From contig JACTAT010000032.1 in the NCBI GenBank assembly GCA_014526335.1, positions 3,147,742 through 3,211,741 of the forward strand: a stretch of 64,000 bases of DNA, given 5' to 3'. This stretch comes from Chrysaora quinquecirrha (lineage: Eukaryota; Cnidaria; Scyphozoa; Semaeostomeae; Pelagiidae). The stretch's first letter is position 1. Each line of letters opens with the position of its first letter. Under the pieces are notes generated by a model. The model saw only the letters and a program-made list of their open reading frames with translations, was not told the DNA's origin and made no database searches. A program made the position numbers and the translations under genes. Below, piece by piece: positions 52,701-64,000 of the stretch.

Positions 52701-54078
52701 GTTTAGCCTGCGTGCAAACTTCACAAAGAGGGAATTGTAAAGTCTGTGAATTAGCGTCCGTTTTCGAGTTCTGTGACCTCGATTTCCTCCTTCACAGAGG
52801 AGGTCGATCTTGCGCAAGAAATTGCCTCCGCTTTTCTCGTCCAAACGTCTTTGCTTTCGAAGAGACTGTTTTGAAGCACGATCGAAATCTTGTGGAGGGA
52901 TCTGGCGTTTTTAATCCGAAAGTGGAAATTCTTAGTCTCGATTTTATTTATTTGCTTCCATTTTTGAAATATATTTGCAAAAATTGTGTTGATTTGTTGA
53001 AGAAGAGAAGGAGGTTAAAAGACGAACTGGCCAAAGTCAGCGAAAAGCTTAAGTTAAAAGCTCTACCCATATCGGAGCGCCCATCGAAGATTAGAAGGGT
53101 TTGTTATTGTTGGAGGCAGAGGGAAATGACAGCAGGGACATGCCTATTACTAGGCCTACGGCATCATTAATTTTGATCATTAATCTTGATCCACGTATAA
53201 TGCTTCGATCTTAAAGTTTTGCTTCACCATGTCCAATCCCCTTTGAAACGCAGTTTCGTCCCAAATTTTCAAACCCTGAAGACTTTCAAACTTGATCCTC
53301 GAAAAGTAGTCACTGAACGTTCCTCCCTCTTGAATACAGGTAATTTTTGTTGTGTTCACTCCTTCACTTGTCTCGAAGAGACTGAAAAACACGTGACGAC
53401 GTTCTTGTTTTTGATTGCGTCACTAAAATCTGAAACCACTTACTAATTGGATGAGAAAAATGCCCAGACAAAGAGCAGATTTATTGCGCAAGATCACAGA
53501 ACTCGAAAACGGACGCTAATTCGCAGACTTTACAATTCCGTCTTTGTGAAGTTTGCACACAGGCTAGCAACTGTTTCGATACTGGTGATCATATGGAATG
53601 CAGAAGGTTTCCACACTAACTTATCTTTTCCTTTGCGTACGCAGGAATTTCAGATTAAAAATAAATTGAATTATTTTCTAATTTTAGTGCGGTGCTCATC
53701 TTGGGCATATCTTTGATGATGGACCAAAACCAACTGGAGTTCGATACTGTATGAACTCTGCTTCTTTGAAATTCAAAGATAGAGGTAACTTAATTAGTTT
53801 TGTTCCTAATTGTTTTGCATTACTCATTATTACAACTTGTTCCAATTGTCAATTGTCAATTGTCAATATTATTTCCAGCAAAGAGATCGACCCACTCTGC
53901 AATTCCAAACAACATCCCAAACAACACGATTCTGCCATTGGAAAATTACTCCGAGATTGTCAGGCGAAAAAAGCTCGAAAATTTTTCTGCTTTTTATCGA
54001 AATTTCTTAGGACAACACTTACTTGATAATCTAACCCAAAGTGTGCAGAAAATTACAGTGAGGATTGTTTTCGAATAA
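49437..54078 (+). CDS. MSRB: Peptide methionine-R-sulfoxide reductase B
   Basis: MsrB reduces methionine-R-sulfoxide in proteins, using thioredoxin or similar donors. Four exons: 49437-49557 (ATG at 49445), 50859-51063, 53688-53784 and 53879-54078 (TAA). All are GT/AG, in phase, giving 204 residues. Exon 2 holds the SelR fold start (RAFTGEYW), zinc ligands C55 and C58, and GCGWPSF. Exons 2 and 3 join at zinc ligands C104 and C107, followed by [12 protein letters not shown] and the catalytic [11 protein letters not shown] (C127). C127 is Cys, not selenocysteine. C73 could be the resolving Cys. The last exon adds about 65 polar residues ([11 protein letters not shown] onward) not typical of the family; it is supported only by splice phase. 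A splice acceptor just before the ATG suggests an upstream exon, which might encode a targeting peptide. Confidence 0.92.
49604..50280 (+). repeat. GAT trinucleotide microsatellite in MsrB intron 1
   Basis: (GAT)n, purest at 49680-49860, decaying into GATTAT variants. Met- or Asp-rich open frames here are artefacts. The LINE fragment follows at once. Confidence 0.95.
50314..50682 (+). mobile_element. 3' end of a non-LTR retrotransposon (reverse transcriptase C-terminus)
   Basis: A 123-codon open segment ending at TAA 50680. It reads [10 protein letters not shown], then [26 protein letters not shown] and RKNWRGIV. This order is typical of the region after the reverse transcriptase domain in RTE/CR1-like LINEs. 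It is 5' truncated (in-frame TGA at 50311). The 3' side runs into TAGTAGTAGATGATGAT, a microsatellite tail of the kind some LINEs carry. Sense-oriented within MsrB intron 1. Confidence 0.85.
52454..53170 (+). CDS. Unrecognised 238-codon ORF inside MsrB intron 2
   Basis: Uninterrupted frame from ATG 52454 to TAA 53168. The protein is Cys-rich in the middle ([47 protein letters not shown]). The paired Cys could bind metal. A basic, Lys-rich segment follows ([19 protein letters not shown], likely coiled coil). The last ~20 residues look less protein-like, so a splice donor may truncate the frame. I do not recognise the family. It may be an intron-nested gene, a retrocopy, or part of a mobile element; no flanking repeats are seen. 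Confidence 0.5.
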   Translation: MAAPLEGITTYCLYRLKFQSFSDTQRPPASCWKPDVPEAIFPCCFTTETLVSLFFSLEPAHLPPKQVSAVTIVKKFLEELCNCLACVQTSQRGNCKVCELASVFEFCDLDFLLHRGGRSCARNCLRFSRPNVFAFEETVLKHDRNLVEGSGVFNPKVEILSLDFIYLLPFLKYICKNCVDLLKKRRRLKDELAKVSEKLKLKALPISERPSKIRRVCYCWRQREMTAGTCLLLGLRHH

Positions 54079-57000
54079 GTGGTAAAGCAAGATCTTTGTT
54101 TCAGTTAGAAGTTTTGGAATCTTTCCTCGTCATGCCCCAAAGGCTGGTTCTTTGTTGGCAGAATGAGTTCGTTTTCGCGTTTTGACTCTTCGGTTAATTC
54201 TATTGATCTTCCCGCCGTACCACGCAAGCAAATTGATGAGCCAAAAAATAAACATGAAACTATAACCTGAATTAAATTTCTTTCTAAAATAAGTATATAT
54301 TTGTCTTGTTTTTCCATTTTTCTTCGCATCTTCTCACAGTTATTGCATCACTTTTTAGCCAAGAAAGAAGAACTTTGAAGCATGCGCAGTTTGACTTCTA
54401 CTTCAACAGGTGACAAATTTATTTCAAGCAGTAAGCGAATTTCAAATTCATCAATAATTTTTTTAATGATTGACAGTTTTTTAGAACTTTTTAGAAAGTA
54501 TAGTTAACTAGTCTATTTATATACTACTTTTCTAATCATATCTAGCACCTATCTATAAGTGAATATATTTTCAGATTTTGTTTCCCTAAAAGGTTTTCTA
54601 GTTAATTTTGTTTTATCTTGGATTGGATCAACCCTATCCAGTTAATCCATTTTTGCCACTTCACATAGAGTTATTTTTGGAGGTTTACTGTCAATCCTTT
54701 TTCAGATTTACTGTCAATCCATTTCTAGGTTTATTGTCGATCAATTTCCAAATATTGTCAGTCCATTTCCAGATTTATTGTCAATCCCTTACCAGGTTTA
54801 TTGTCAATCCTTTTCTAGATTTACTGTCAATCCATTTCGAGGTTTACTCTCAATCCTTTTCCAGGTTTACTGTCAATCCTTTTCCAGCTTAACTGTTAAT
54901 CCATTTCCAGATTTACTGTCAATTAATTTCCAGATTTACTGTCAATCCATTTCCAGATTAACTGTCAATCGATTTCCAGATTAACTGTCAATCCATTTCC
55001 AGGTTTAATGTTAATCCAATTTCAGATTGAAATGTCAATCATTTTCCAAATCAACTGTGAACGCCTTTTCGATGTCTGCAAGTCAGTTTACGGATTAAAA
55101 ATTTTTCTTGTAGATTCACTGGCAATCCATTTCCAGATTAAAGTACAATCCTTTTCCAAGTTAACTATAAATCCATTTCCGGATTACAACTTTTCAAGTT
55201 TTCAGTCAAAATCCAGATAAACCGTTGATCCGTTTCAAATTCAATGCCTATCCATTTCCAAACGGCTATCAATCCATTTCAACATAAATTTTCCATCCAT
55301 TTCCAGATTAACTGTCTGGTTTCATTACAACACCTATAAACATACACGATCATAAAATCCTTAACACCCACAGAATCATAACAGTTCTATCTAAGATTTG
55401 CAGCTCGTTCTTAGTTTTTATGCTTGGCTCAATCATTCGCTCATGAGAATATAGTTTGTTGACAAAACATCTAGTTTTGTGTGTTTTTCTTCCACTAACA
55501 CGAAGTGTCTGGCTCTACCCGCGGGTTACTTACGTTAATATCACTTCTGACCGTTTCCCGCGGTTGTTCCTGCGTTATTTGTTTCTGTGCTGCTTTCCGA
55601 ATCGAGTTGAAGTTGCAACTGTCCCTCGCTTGGTTTACTGTTTTCGTCGGATAGTAATGCTTTAGTATCGTCAGGGCTTGTTTGTGAGTTTCTTCTACTA
55701 AGTTCTGAAACAGATAAAGATTCAAGGTATTGTGTTATAATACCTCTGATATAGCATCATTTTTATCTTCAATATAGTTTTTTGAGTATTACCTACTGTG
55801 TTTGAAACCCAATACCAATCCAGCTTTGCTTTTTCATTGGCGCATTTCTATCGGCATCTAAGTATAAATACCGCCTAAGTCATTTGTTTCGATTTGTTTT
55901 TGAGGTTTGTACTCTGAGGAGTGTCACTCTTTATAAGAGGTCTTTCTTAGGGGTCCTCTGTCGTACGGTAAGATCTGTCTAATCTCCAGGCCATAGACTA
56001 ACCATACATGTTAATCACTGTCGCTATTGTTGTTTTAGTTGTTTTTGCGAGCCGGCACTATTTCTTAAGCGAATTTACGTTTAAAGATGCAAAGCATAGA
56101 CATGTTTGAGTTTAACGTGTCGAGGGTAACAAACACCAGCATAGTGCCAAGTTGCTGAGGGTTCGACGAAGTATTCAGTATTTATCGTGGTCGATAATAT
56201 ATGATTTTGTTGCGTAGACAAAGCATAAGATCACGCTTAGTCATTGTGCATCAGCTCATGAATGAGTTAAAATGTTTTATCAGGCCTTTGTTGCAGTTAT
56301 AACCGAAATGTACAGTTAGACGGCTCTGCTGAACACCGATGAGAGCTGGAAGGACTCGTGTTCACCACCGGCTCACTACATATAGTTATCTGACCTATCT
56401 CAATTAAAATAACATGAAAAAAATGGTATGAAATTTTTCGAGCGTTATAGCTTAGTTTAAAATGTAGAAAACTTGCTCAATTCTGTTAACCATGACTTTA
56501 AACGAGAAGATACCGCAAGGCCGCCTAGTGAAAATATAAGGGTTTACCAAATCTATCCGTAGCATAAGGGTAAATATATTCGGACTTATCAAGGCTGTTT
56601 CTGACACTGTATTGAACATGATAGTCACCACTTATCATGACAAGCCTTTGATATTTAGTTGGGCAACGTTTCGGGAGAGATCCGTCTCCCATCATCGGGC
56701 AATGAGAAATGTGGTTTCTTTCCTATTTATTGCAAAGGTCGGATCGAAAGGTGTGAAATTAACCGGACCTGCGAGGAAGCTCGGGAATTTTTGGCGCTCA
56801 ATTTCTAAGGTTTGTGGCGCCAAAATTGCGTTATCTATCCATATCTGTCCATAGCATAAGGATTACCATATTTTCGGCATATTCTTGCGCTTTGCAGAAA
56901 ACATGTGCAGTGACAAAGATCCTGAGATCCGCTGCATTAACAAGTCGACATAATCGTGCAGATCACAAATCTTGATTAGCTTTGATTACGATGTGATCAT

Positions 57001-60000
57001 GATTAGGATTAATCTGTTCTTACCTAACTGAATCTGCTTCCTGGATAACCCTCTTCCTGTTATGATCACTGCAACATAAACACCCACTGCAGCAAAACAT
57101 AATATACAGCTAATTCCAAGAAATCCCGCAGGTCCTATGACGTCAAATAATTTTCCAATGATCAAAGGAACTGTCATTTCACCAGAACCAGAACAAACCA
57201 CAAAGATGCATGTTATTGTTCCTGTAATTCAAGAGAATGTGAAATTCGTTTTAGTGCGTTATAGTCAAGGAACGTGTACAGTATGAAGAATTTGGAACGA
57301 GGAATGGTAGGAATCTGGATCGGAGAATATATTCTTAGGTACCTAATGGACCTTTTCAAAGAAGCCCGGGTCGGGGCGACATTTTTCTGGAAAATGGTAG
57401 ATATATTAAGGGAATCCTCTCCACGTGCGGCGGAATCTGGCTTGCAGCCGCTTTGCGAGAGGTTGTGCAGCAGATTTTTCTTCTAATTCATGAATAATGG
57501 AATCCTAGGAGAGGAAAGGGATCTGTGACATTAAGTGTTTAAAATATCTGTAAGATCTCATGAAACCAGATGAAAGCAACTCATAAAAATGGAAAATAAT
57601 TGATATAATGCCTTCTAAAGCAGATAAACTGCGTCTTGAATCTTTTCTTTCACTTTAACTCCAACTAAGCCACTAAGCGTGAATTTGAAGCAAAATTTGC
57701 TGCACTCTCTCCTGAAACGACTGCAATTCTGGTCTTTGAACGTGGAGAAAATTCCTTTACTCAGCTTGTCTACCATTTTCCAGAAATATGGCGCGCCGAC
57801 CGAGACCTCTTTGAAAAGTTTTATTGCCGTATATGTGAATAGCACTGGGTAATGAGAGAAACGGGCAACAAAGATAGAAAGAATTCGGGTGCATCAATGG
57901 GGATGGTAGACTTGCCCCAAGTCTATTTCTTAATATCCTTCTCCAAAGGTCCACCATTCCGTGGAAACAAAAGAGAGTGCGAGAGAAATTCATCATCGGA
58001 ATGATGGACCTTTGGAGAAGGATATTAGGAAATAGACTTGGGACACGTCTTTGTGGATGGGTAATACGAAGCTGGTAGTCGGTATAGAGGAACTAAGGAT
58101 CGGTCTACGCTTGGCGGAGAACCCCGAACAGAAGGTGGAAGCGAGAACAGGACTGGAGGATTGAGATCAGTGGGATGAACCATGAAGAATAGATTAAGGT
58201 TAGAGTTAAGGAAAATTAGACCTGGTAGTCGATATAGATGAACTGAGGATCGGTATACGCTTGGTAGAGAATCTCGAACACAAGGTGGAAACTAGAACAG
58301 GACTGTAGGATTGAGATCAGTGGGATGAACCATGAAGAATAGATTAAGGTTAAGGTTCAAGAAAATCGGAGCTGGTAGTCGGTATAGAGGAACTGAGATT
58401 CAGTGAACGCTTGGCGTAGAAACGAGAACAGGACTATAGGATTGGGATCAGTGGAATGAATAATGAAGAATAGATTATGGTTTAAGGAAGGGTGGACTTT
58501 TGATTACAAATTGGAAATAGAGAACAGATATCAAGGATATTCAATCGCATGGTTTACATTGAGGTAGACGTAAGCCGTCTGCAAGACCAGGTACTCTTGC
58601 ACACACAACCATGCATGGTCAGGTGAGATGGAAACGTACTCGAGCTAGTCCAAAGACGTCACCGTCAACCAACATTGCAGAGTCGACTGGAAAAACTTTC
58701 TGCCAGATCAGGTACCCTGCAACACACACAGTCCTGCATGGTCAAGGGAGAGGGCAACGCACTCGAGCTAGACCAAAGACATCGTCGTCAACCAACATTG
58801 CAGAGTCGACTGGAAAAACTTTCTGCAAGACCATGTACCCTTCAACACACACAGTCCTGCGTGTTCAAGGGAGAGGGCAACGTATACTCGAGGTAGACCA
58901 AAGACGCAGGGCCTCTTTTAAGGGGCTAAAACCAGGGGGCAAAAGATTTAAGGGGACTTATTGTTTTATTGTTCTATTGTTTTATCTTCAGCGCTTTCTG
59001 TCACAGTGTGAGTGCAGTCTTGGCAAGTTCATTCTTCTCTTCGTCTTTTTATCAATACAGTAATTCATGCACAACCAGTGGTGCAGAGCTGGAGAAAATT
59101 ACTATGGGGCATCTCTACTTCAGTTGAGAATTTATACAAGTTACACTGATGTTACAGCTGACTGTAAATGTGCCGATGGCGTACAGCACTTCAGAGGTGT
59201 TCCTATTCAGGGGGGTCTGGGGGCATGCAATACAACTCCAAGATTGGCCAAGATTGTTTTTTTGGCAGTTTCCTTTTGAGAGGACATTGTACTAGGGGGG
59301 GGCAACTTTATGAGACTAGGCGGGCAATGATAGGGACTAGGGGGGCATTTGCCCCCCTAGTTACTATGTTAAAAGAGGCCCTGCAAAGACATCTTGGTCA
59401 ACCAACATAGCAGAGTGGGCTGGAAAGACTATTGTGATTTGTGTCAGTGAAGCCGTTGATCGAAAGACACGTTGGAGAACCGTGAAGTCATCAAAGCACC
59501 CCAATGGTCCAAGGACTATAGAAATGACATGACGTGAGATGGCAGGATATCTGGCAACTTTTAATTCAGCAGCACATAAATTTGAATGCAATTCACCTCC
59601 ACACATTACCTACCCGTTAGTCTGAAATATCCTTCCGCCATTGATACGCTAGTTGGAAATATATTACTGAGACACAGTCCGAAAGTAGCTGTTCCTATCC
59701 ATAGAGAAATTATGTGATGCCGCATAATGAACATTATCATTGTTGAAGCGAGACATCCAGCCTGCAAATAAATAAACAGGTTCTCGTGATAAACCTTGTG
59801 ATCCTTTTTGCTAGCAAATTTCTTTTAAATTTCTTTATATTCCTTTAGGCCCCGTTCACACGGGTACGCAATCGTACCGTTCTATTTACGTTTCAATTTA
59901 TGGATCGAAAAAATTAGCTGTTCACACGGGGACGGAACTATCGCGTACTGGTTTTGATTGCTTTTCACACAAGAACGAAATCGTTCCATCTTGGGACGCC

Positions 60001-63000
60001 GGAAAGAGGGGGGGCGCGAGGGGCAGGCGTCCCTCCTGCCCTTTCTTAAGGGGGCAAGGGGGGGCAATAGTGCCCTTTCAATGTAAAACAATAATTGACG
60101 TTAAATACGATGTTTCGCCATTATTATGCCATTTGAAATGCGTGCATGTGGAGACATAGCCAAAAATTTCGTATAAAACATCATTAATTCTGGTTGGAAA
60201 ACTTTTGTTGCATTTTAAGCCACTCTTAAGGGCGTGGACACAAAAAATTCCTGGGGGAGTACCAACAAACCCCCGATTTTTTATCTCAATTGCCCCAACG
60301 TTCCTGATCGCTTCCCTTGCCCTACCATCGCTCGGCGTCCCTGAGGTTCATCGATGTTTGTTCTTGTCAACATGCTTTTAAAAAACTTGACAATTATGAC
60401 ATCTCAAGTAAATAGCTCTTAGCAATAACGAGTGTACTTTACCACAAAAACTGTATCGTTCCGTCTCCCGGCCAGTCATTCTGTTCACACGGGAACGAAA
60501 CGGAACTATTGCGTATCGTTCCGCTGTTTTGACCACTTTTAGAACTGTTCCGATTTTTCTGGAACGGAACGATACGATCCGAATTGTTCCCGTATGAACG
60601 CGACCCCTGAGCGTGCCACTTTTTGGAACAAAAGGACTTGGAACGGTACCCAATCGTTCCCGTGTGAACGGGATCTGAGTAAACAAGACATGGTATATTA
60701 ATAACTAAAAGTTTCAGACGGACTAATTTCGGACAGATAACTTCGGACAAAAAACTTTTGAAACGCGGAGCATTTCTGAAACTTTCATTTTGCAATTTAA
60801 CAACAATATTTTCCACTGTATTATCATAGATTTCGAAAGTTTGCGTCCAGTTGCGTCCAAGGGAAACGGGGTGTTACACACTTAAAGACTATCCATCAAC
60901 AAAAGTTGTCTTAAAAAGTTTCGGAAAAGTTTGCGGGGAATTTTAAATCGTTCGGATGGTAAAATTTTCGGACAATCTTGTCCGAAACTTTTTGAGTTTA
61001 ATATATATTAATTTCGCATTTCCATACTTACTATATCAACAAATAACATTATTTTCGGTGACACGTAAATTGAAATGAATATTGCGAAGAGCCTTCCAAG
61101 TGCAACTGAACCCTAGAAACCGAAAAAAGCGTGAAAGTGAGATGCAAATTTCGCAGAGCGGAGTGATTTACGGGGCTAAAAGCTATCTGCATCAGGCCAC
61201 GACAACAGTACCTTCAAACCCATTATTCAACTTTTGAAATGGTTCCTTTTCGTTGGTAATAATTCATTGTAACGATTTAACTTTATACATTCTAGCGAAT
61301 CTATATGCACTACTGTGCTGTGGTGGTATTTTTTGCGTACTGTGGTGAATAGGAAATCATAGGAAAAATCTATTGATCAAGCAAGAGAAATCGCAACAGT
61401 ACGCAAACAATGCCAGCACATCAAGCATATTTACCCACCAAAGTAGTGCTTAACCACAACAGTACGCAAAAAACACCACCACACCAAACATAATAATCCA
61501 TCACAAACAGCATAATAACCCACCATAGACATGCTTAACCACAACAGTACGCAAAAAGAACCACCACATCAAGCATGTTAACCCACCACTTCAGGCATAG
61601 TAACCTGCAACAGCAGTGCTTATCCACCACAGTACGCAAAAAATACCACCTCATCTAGCATAATGACCCATCACAAAAAGCATAATAACCCACCATAGTA
61701 ATTCTTACCCACCACAGTACGCAAAAATACAACCTCATCTAGCATTATAACCCACCACATCAGGCATAAAAAACTCCCACCACAAAGTGCTTCTCCAACA
61801 CAGTAAGCAAAAAATGCACCACTTGAGCATAGTAGCCCACCACATAAAGCATAATAACTCACCAGTAGTACTTATCCACCACAGTAAGCAAAAAGTAACA
61901 CCACATCAAACATTATAATCCACCACAAAAGTGCACATCCACCCCAGTACGCAAAATACCACCACAGTACACCTAAAATACCACCACAGTAGTGCGTATA
62001 GATTGGTTAACTTGTTATACGTACCCAGAATAGCGAATTAAGATATGCTGCATCATCTGGGCTTATACCATTGCCACTTTTTATCGCGTAAGTATATATA
62101 TAACTACCAAATGAGCCTTGCAAACCATCAGATATAAACACCATAATTGCTATCCAGATTGTAATACAAATAACTTGGCCCTTGATATCTGGGTCTATTT
62201 CACTCCTGATTGAGCTCATACTATCTTCGGCATAGCTTGCAGACAGAGAATCTGTAAGGCAATAGAAGAGCATACTGTGAATCAGGACCGCTGCGAAGGA
62301 GGCGAATCACGCATTATTCGTGCAAAGCAGTAGGCGTTTATAGGAACATTGCGACTGCTTGAGAAATGTTCAGTAAAATCTCCACCCTTCGTCTTTCGTT
62401 GTTCAAGAGTCTCTTATTTACACGCTTTTTTAAAAAGATCCTAGCTCAAGGCCCAGTTCTTAAAGTTCCTTATTTTTAGACCTCTTTTTTGCAATTGCAG
62501 TTTAAAAAGTTGCTTTATAGTTCCTCAATTTTAACTGCACAATCAGTTTCATCACTACTATATAGGGACATTTGAATGCGCGATGAAAGCTCACGACTAG
62601 TCGCAGAAACATTTGGTACAAGCGTAACGTACAATTTTTGTGATTTTAGACTGCAAATGGGTGCAAATGAATGTTTGCAGTGACCAAAGAAATTAACGTT
62701 GAAAAGTTCTTTAATGATTTTCTCTTTAGTAGTAGAAGTTCTTTAAATTTCCAAGCCTTCCATGTAGAAAGGTGCAGCTAAGTGCCAAGGAACGAACAAT
62801 AAATAGCGTGTTTGAATGTTGCCCGGATTCTTCCATGTTGTAATTGTAATTGTAGTTGTAATTGTAGTTGTAATTGTAATTGTAGTTGTAGTTGTAGTTG
62901 TAATTGTAATTGTAGTTGTATTTGTAGTTGAAATTGTAGTTGTAATTGTAATTTTAGTTGTAGTTGTAGTTGTAGTTGTAATTGTAGTTGTAATTGTAAT

Positions 63001-64000
63001 TGTAATTGTAATTGTAGTTGTCATTGTAGTTGTAGTTGTAGTTATAATTGTAGTTGTAATTGTAGTTGTAATTTTAATTGTAGTTGTAGTTTGTAATTAT
63101 AGTTGTAATTGTAGTTGTAGTTGTAATTGTAATTTTAGTTGTAATTGTAGTTGTAATTGTAGTTGTAATTGTAATTGTGATTGTAATTGTAGTTGTTATT
63201 GTAGTTGTAATTGTAATTGTAATTGTACATTATTTTATGTTAGTATTTACAATAGTGAAGAAACACTTACTCACACTAACATAAAGCAACTCCAGAGATT
63301 GCATCAAAGAATCATTTATAACAAAGGATACTGTAAGTTACATCAAATCACTGGCGAATTTGGATTGAAATCATTAGAAATCAATAATTGAAATCAATTA
63401 TTAGACCTGAACCTAAACGCAAGATTTTTCTAGACTATGTCTGAACTGTGGAATTACTATGGTGAAATTGAAATAGACCCGCCATTGGGAAGTTGCCAAA
63501 ATGGCCTAGTATATAACACATTTTTGGCATTTTTTATATGGTTTCATGATTTAAACCCAAAATCGATGTATACTGTAGGTTTAGCCATAGTTTAGCGGGT
63601 CTCAGGCATGAAAAATTGGTGTCTTAAGATAACAATGTTGCCTACCTTTTTGACTGTCATTATCGGATGCCTCTGAATTCTGTATATCCCATTCTATTCT
63701 TCGTTGTTTCTCTTTTCTTTCCGTGAAATAAAGAAAGAACAAGCCAAAAACTACAATAACCTACAAAAAAGGTTTTCCTTTCAAAAAGTGAAAAGGTTCC
63801 CATGACCGATCTCGAAATCGTAGGTTTATTCGATCGTACTGAGCCCGAATAATAGACCTTTTGAAAGAGGTCTGGGTCGGCGCAAGATTTTTCTGGAAGA
63901 TGGCCGTCATCTTTCAGAAAAATGTCGCGCCGACCCCAGACGTCTTTGAAAATGTCTTTTCTAAAACTTGAAGTCCACGAACTTCTTTGAACTGAACTGG

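Overview
This window is nuclear DNA of an animal. It is AT-rich, its genes are split into many short exons with GT/AG introns of 0.1-4 kb, and introns and intergenic DNA are packed with DNA-transposon relics, foldback elements, SINE/LINE fragments, microsatellites and a long satellite array. The gene set (RCC1-propeller protein, methionine-R-sulfoxide reductase B, MFSD4-type transporter), a decayed RecQ-like helicase relic and the density of MITEs suggest an early-branching metazoan, most likely an anthozoan cnidarian. That is inference; nothing here fixes the species. A run of N (28501-29000) is an assembly gap.

Layout. 1-1604 has no recognisable gene. 1605-5336 is a three-layer nest of transposons: an outer foldback element with a 5-bp target duplication, a hAT MITE with an exact 8-bp duplication inside it, and a palindromic Tc1/mariner-type MITE in TA inside that. 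5607-25750 is a satellite island. Its 111-bp monomers (about 8 + 69 + 7 copies in three blocks) are interrupted by two copies of a 4.2-4.3 kb inverted-repeat element, a derived MITE, and a 1.8-kb segment with a broken RecQ-like helicase. The longest block shows higher-order repeats of three or four monomers.

29261-47095 (+) carries at least 17 exons of an RCC1-type beta-propeller protein with a C-terminal Cys/His-rich domain; its 5' end is not seen and may lie in or before the gap. 49437-54078 (+) is a four-exon MsrB gene whose intron 2 holds a 238-codon ORF of unknown function. 55541-63760 (-) is the 3' half (six exons) of an MFSD4-like transporter that converges on MsrB and continues past the right edge. 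Exon phases match at every junction in all three genes.

The genes show no evident functional link; they are ordinary neighbours. The unusual content is repetitive DNA: the nested elements, the higher-order satellite, several MITE families with readable target duplications (pogo-like TA, Harbinger-like TAA, MULE-like 9 bp, hAT-like 8 bp), and foldback families whose ends lie within a few bases of splice sites.
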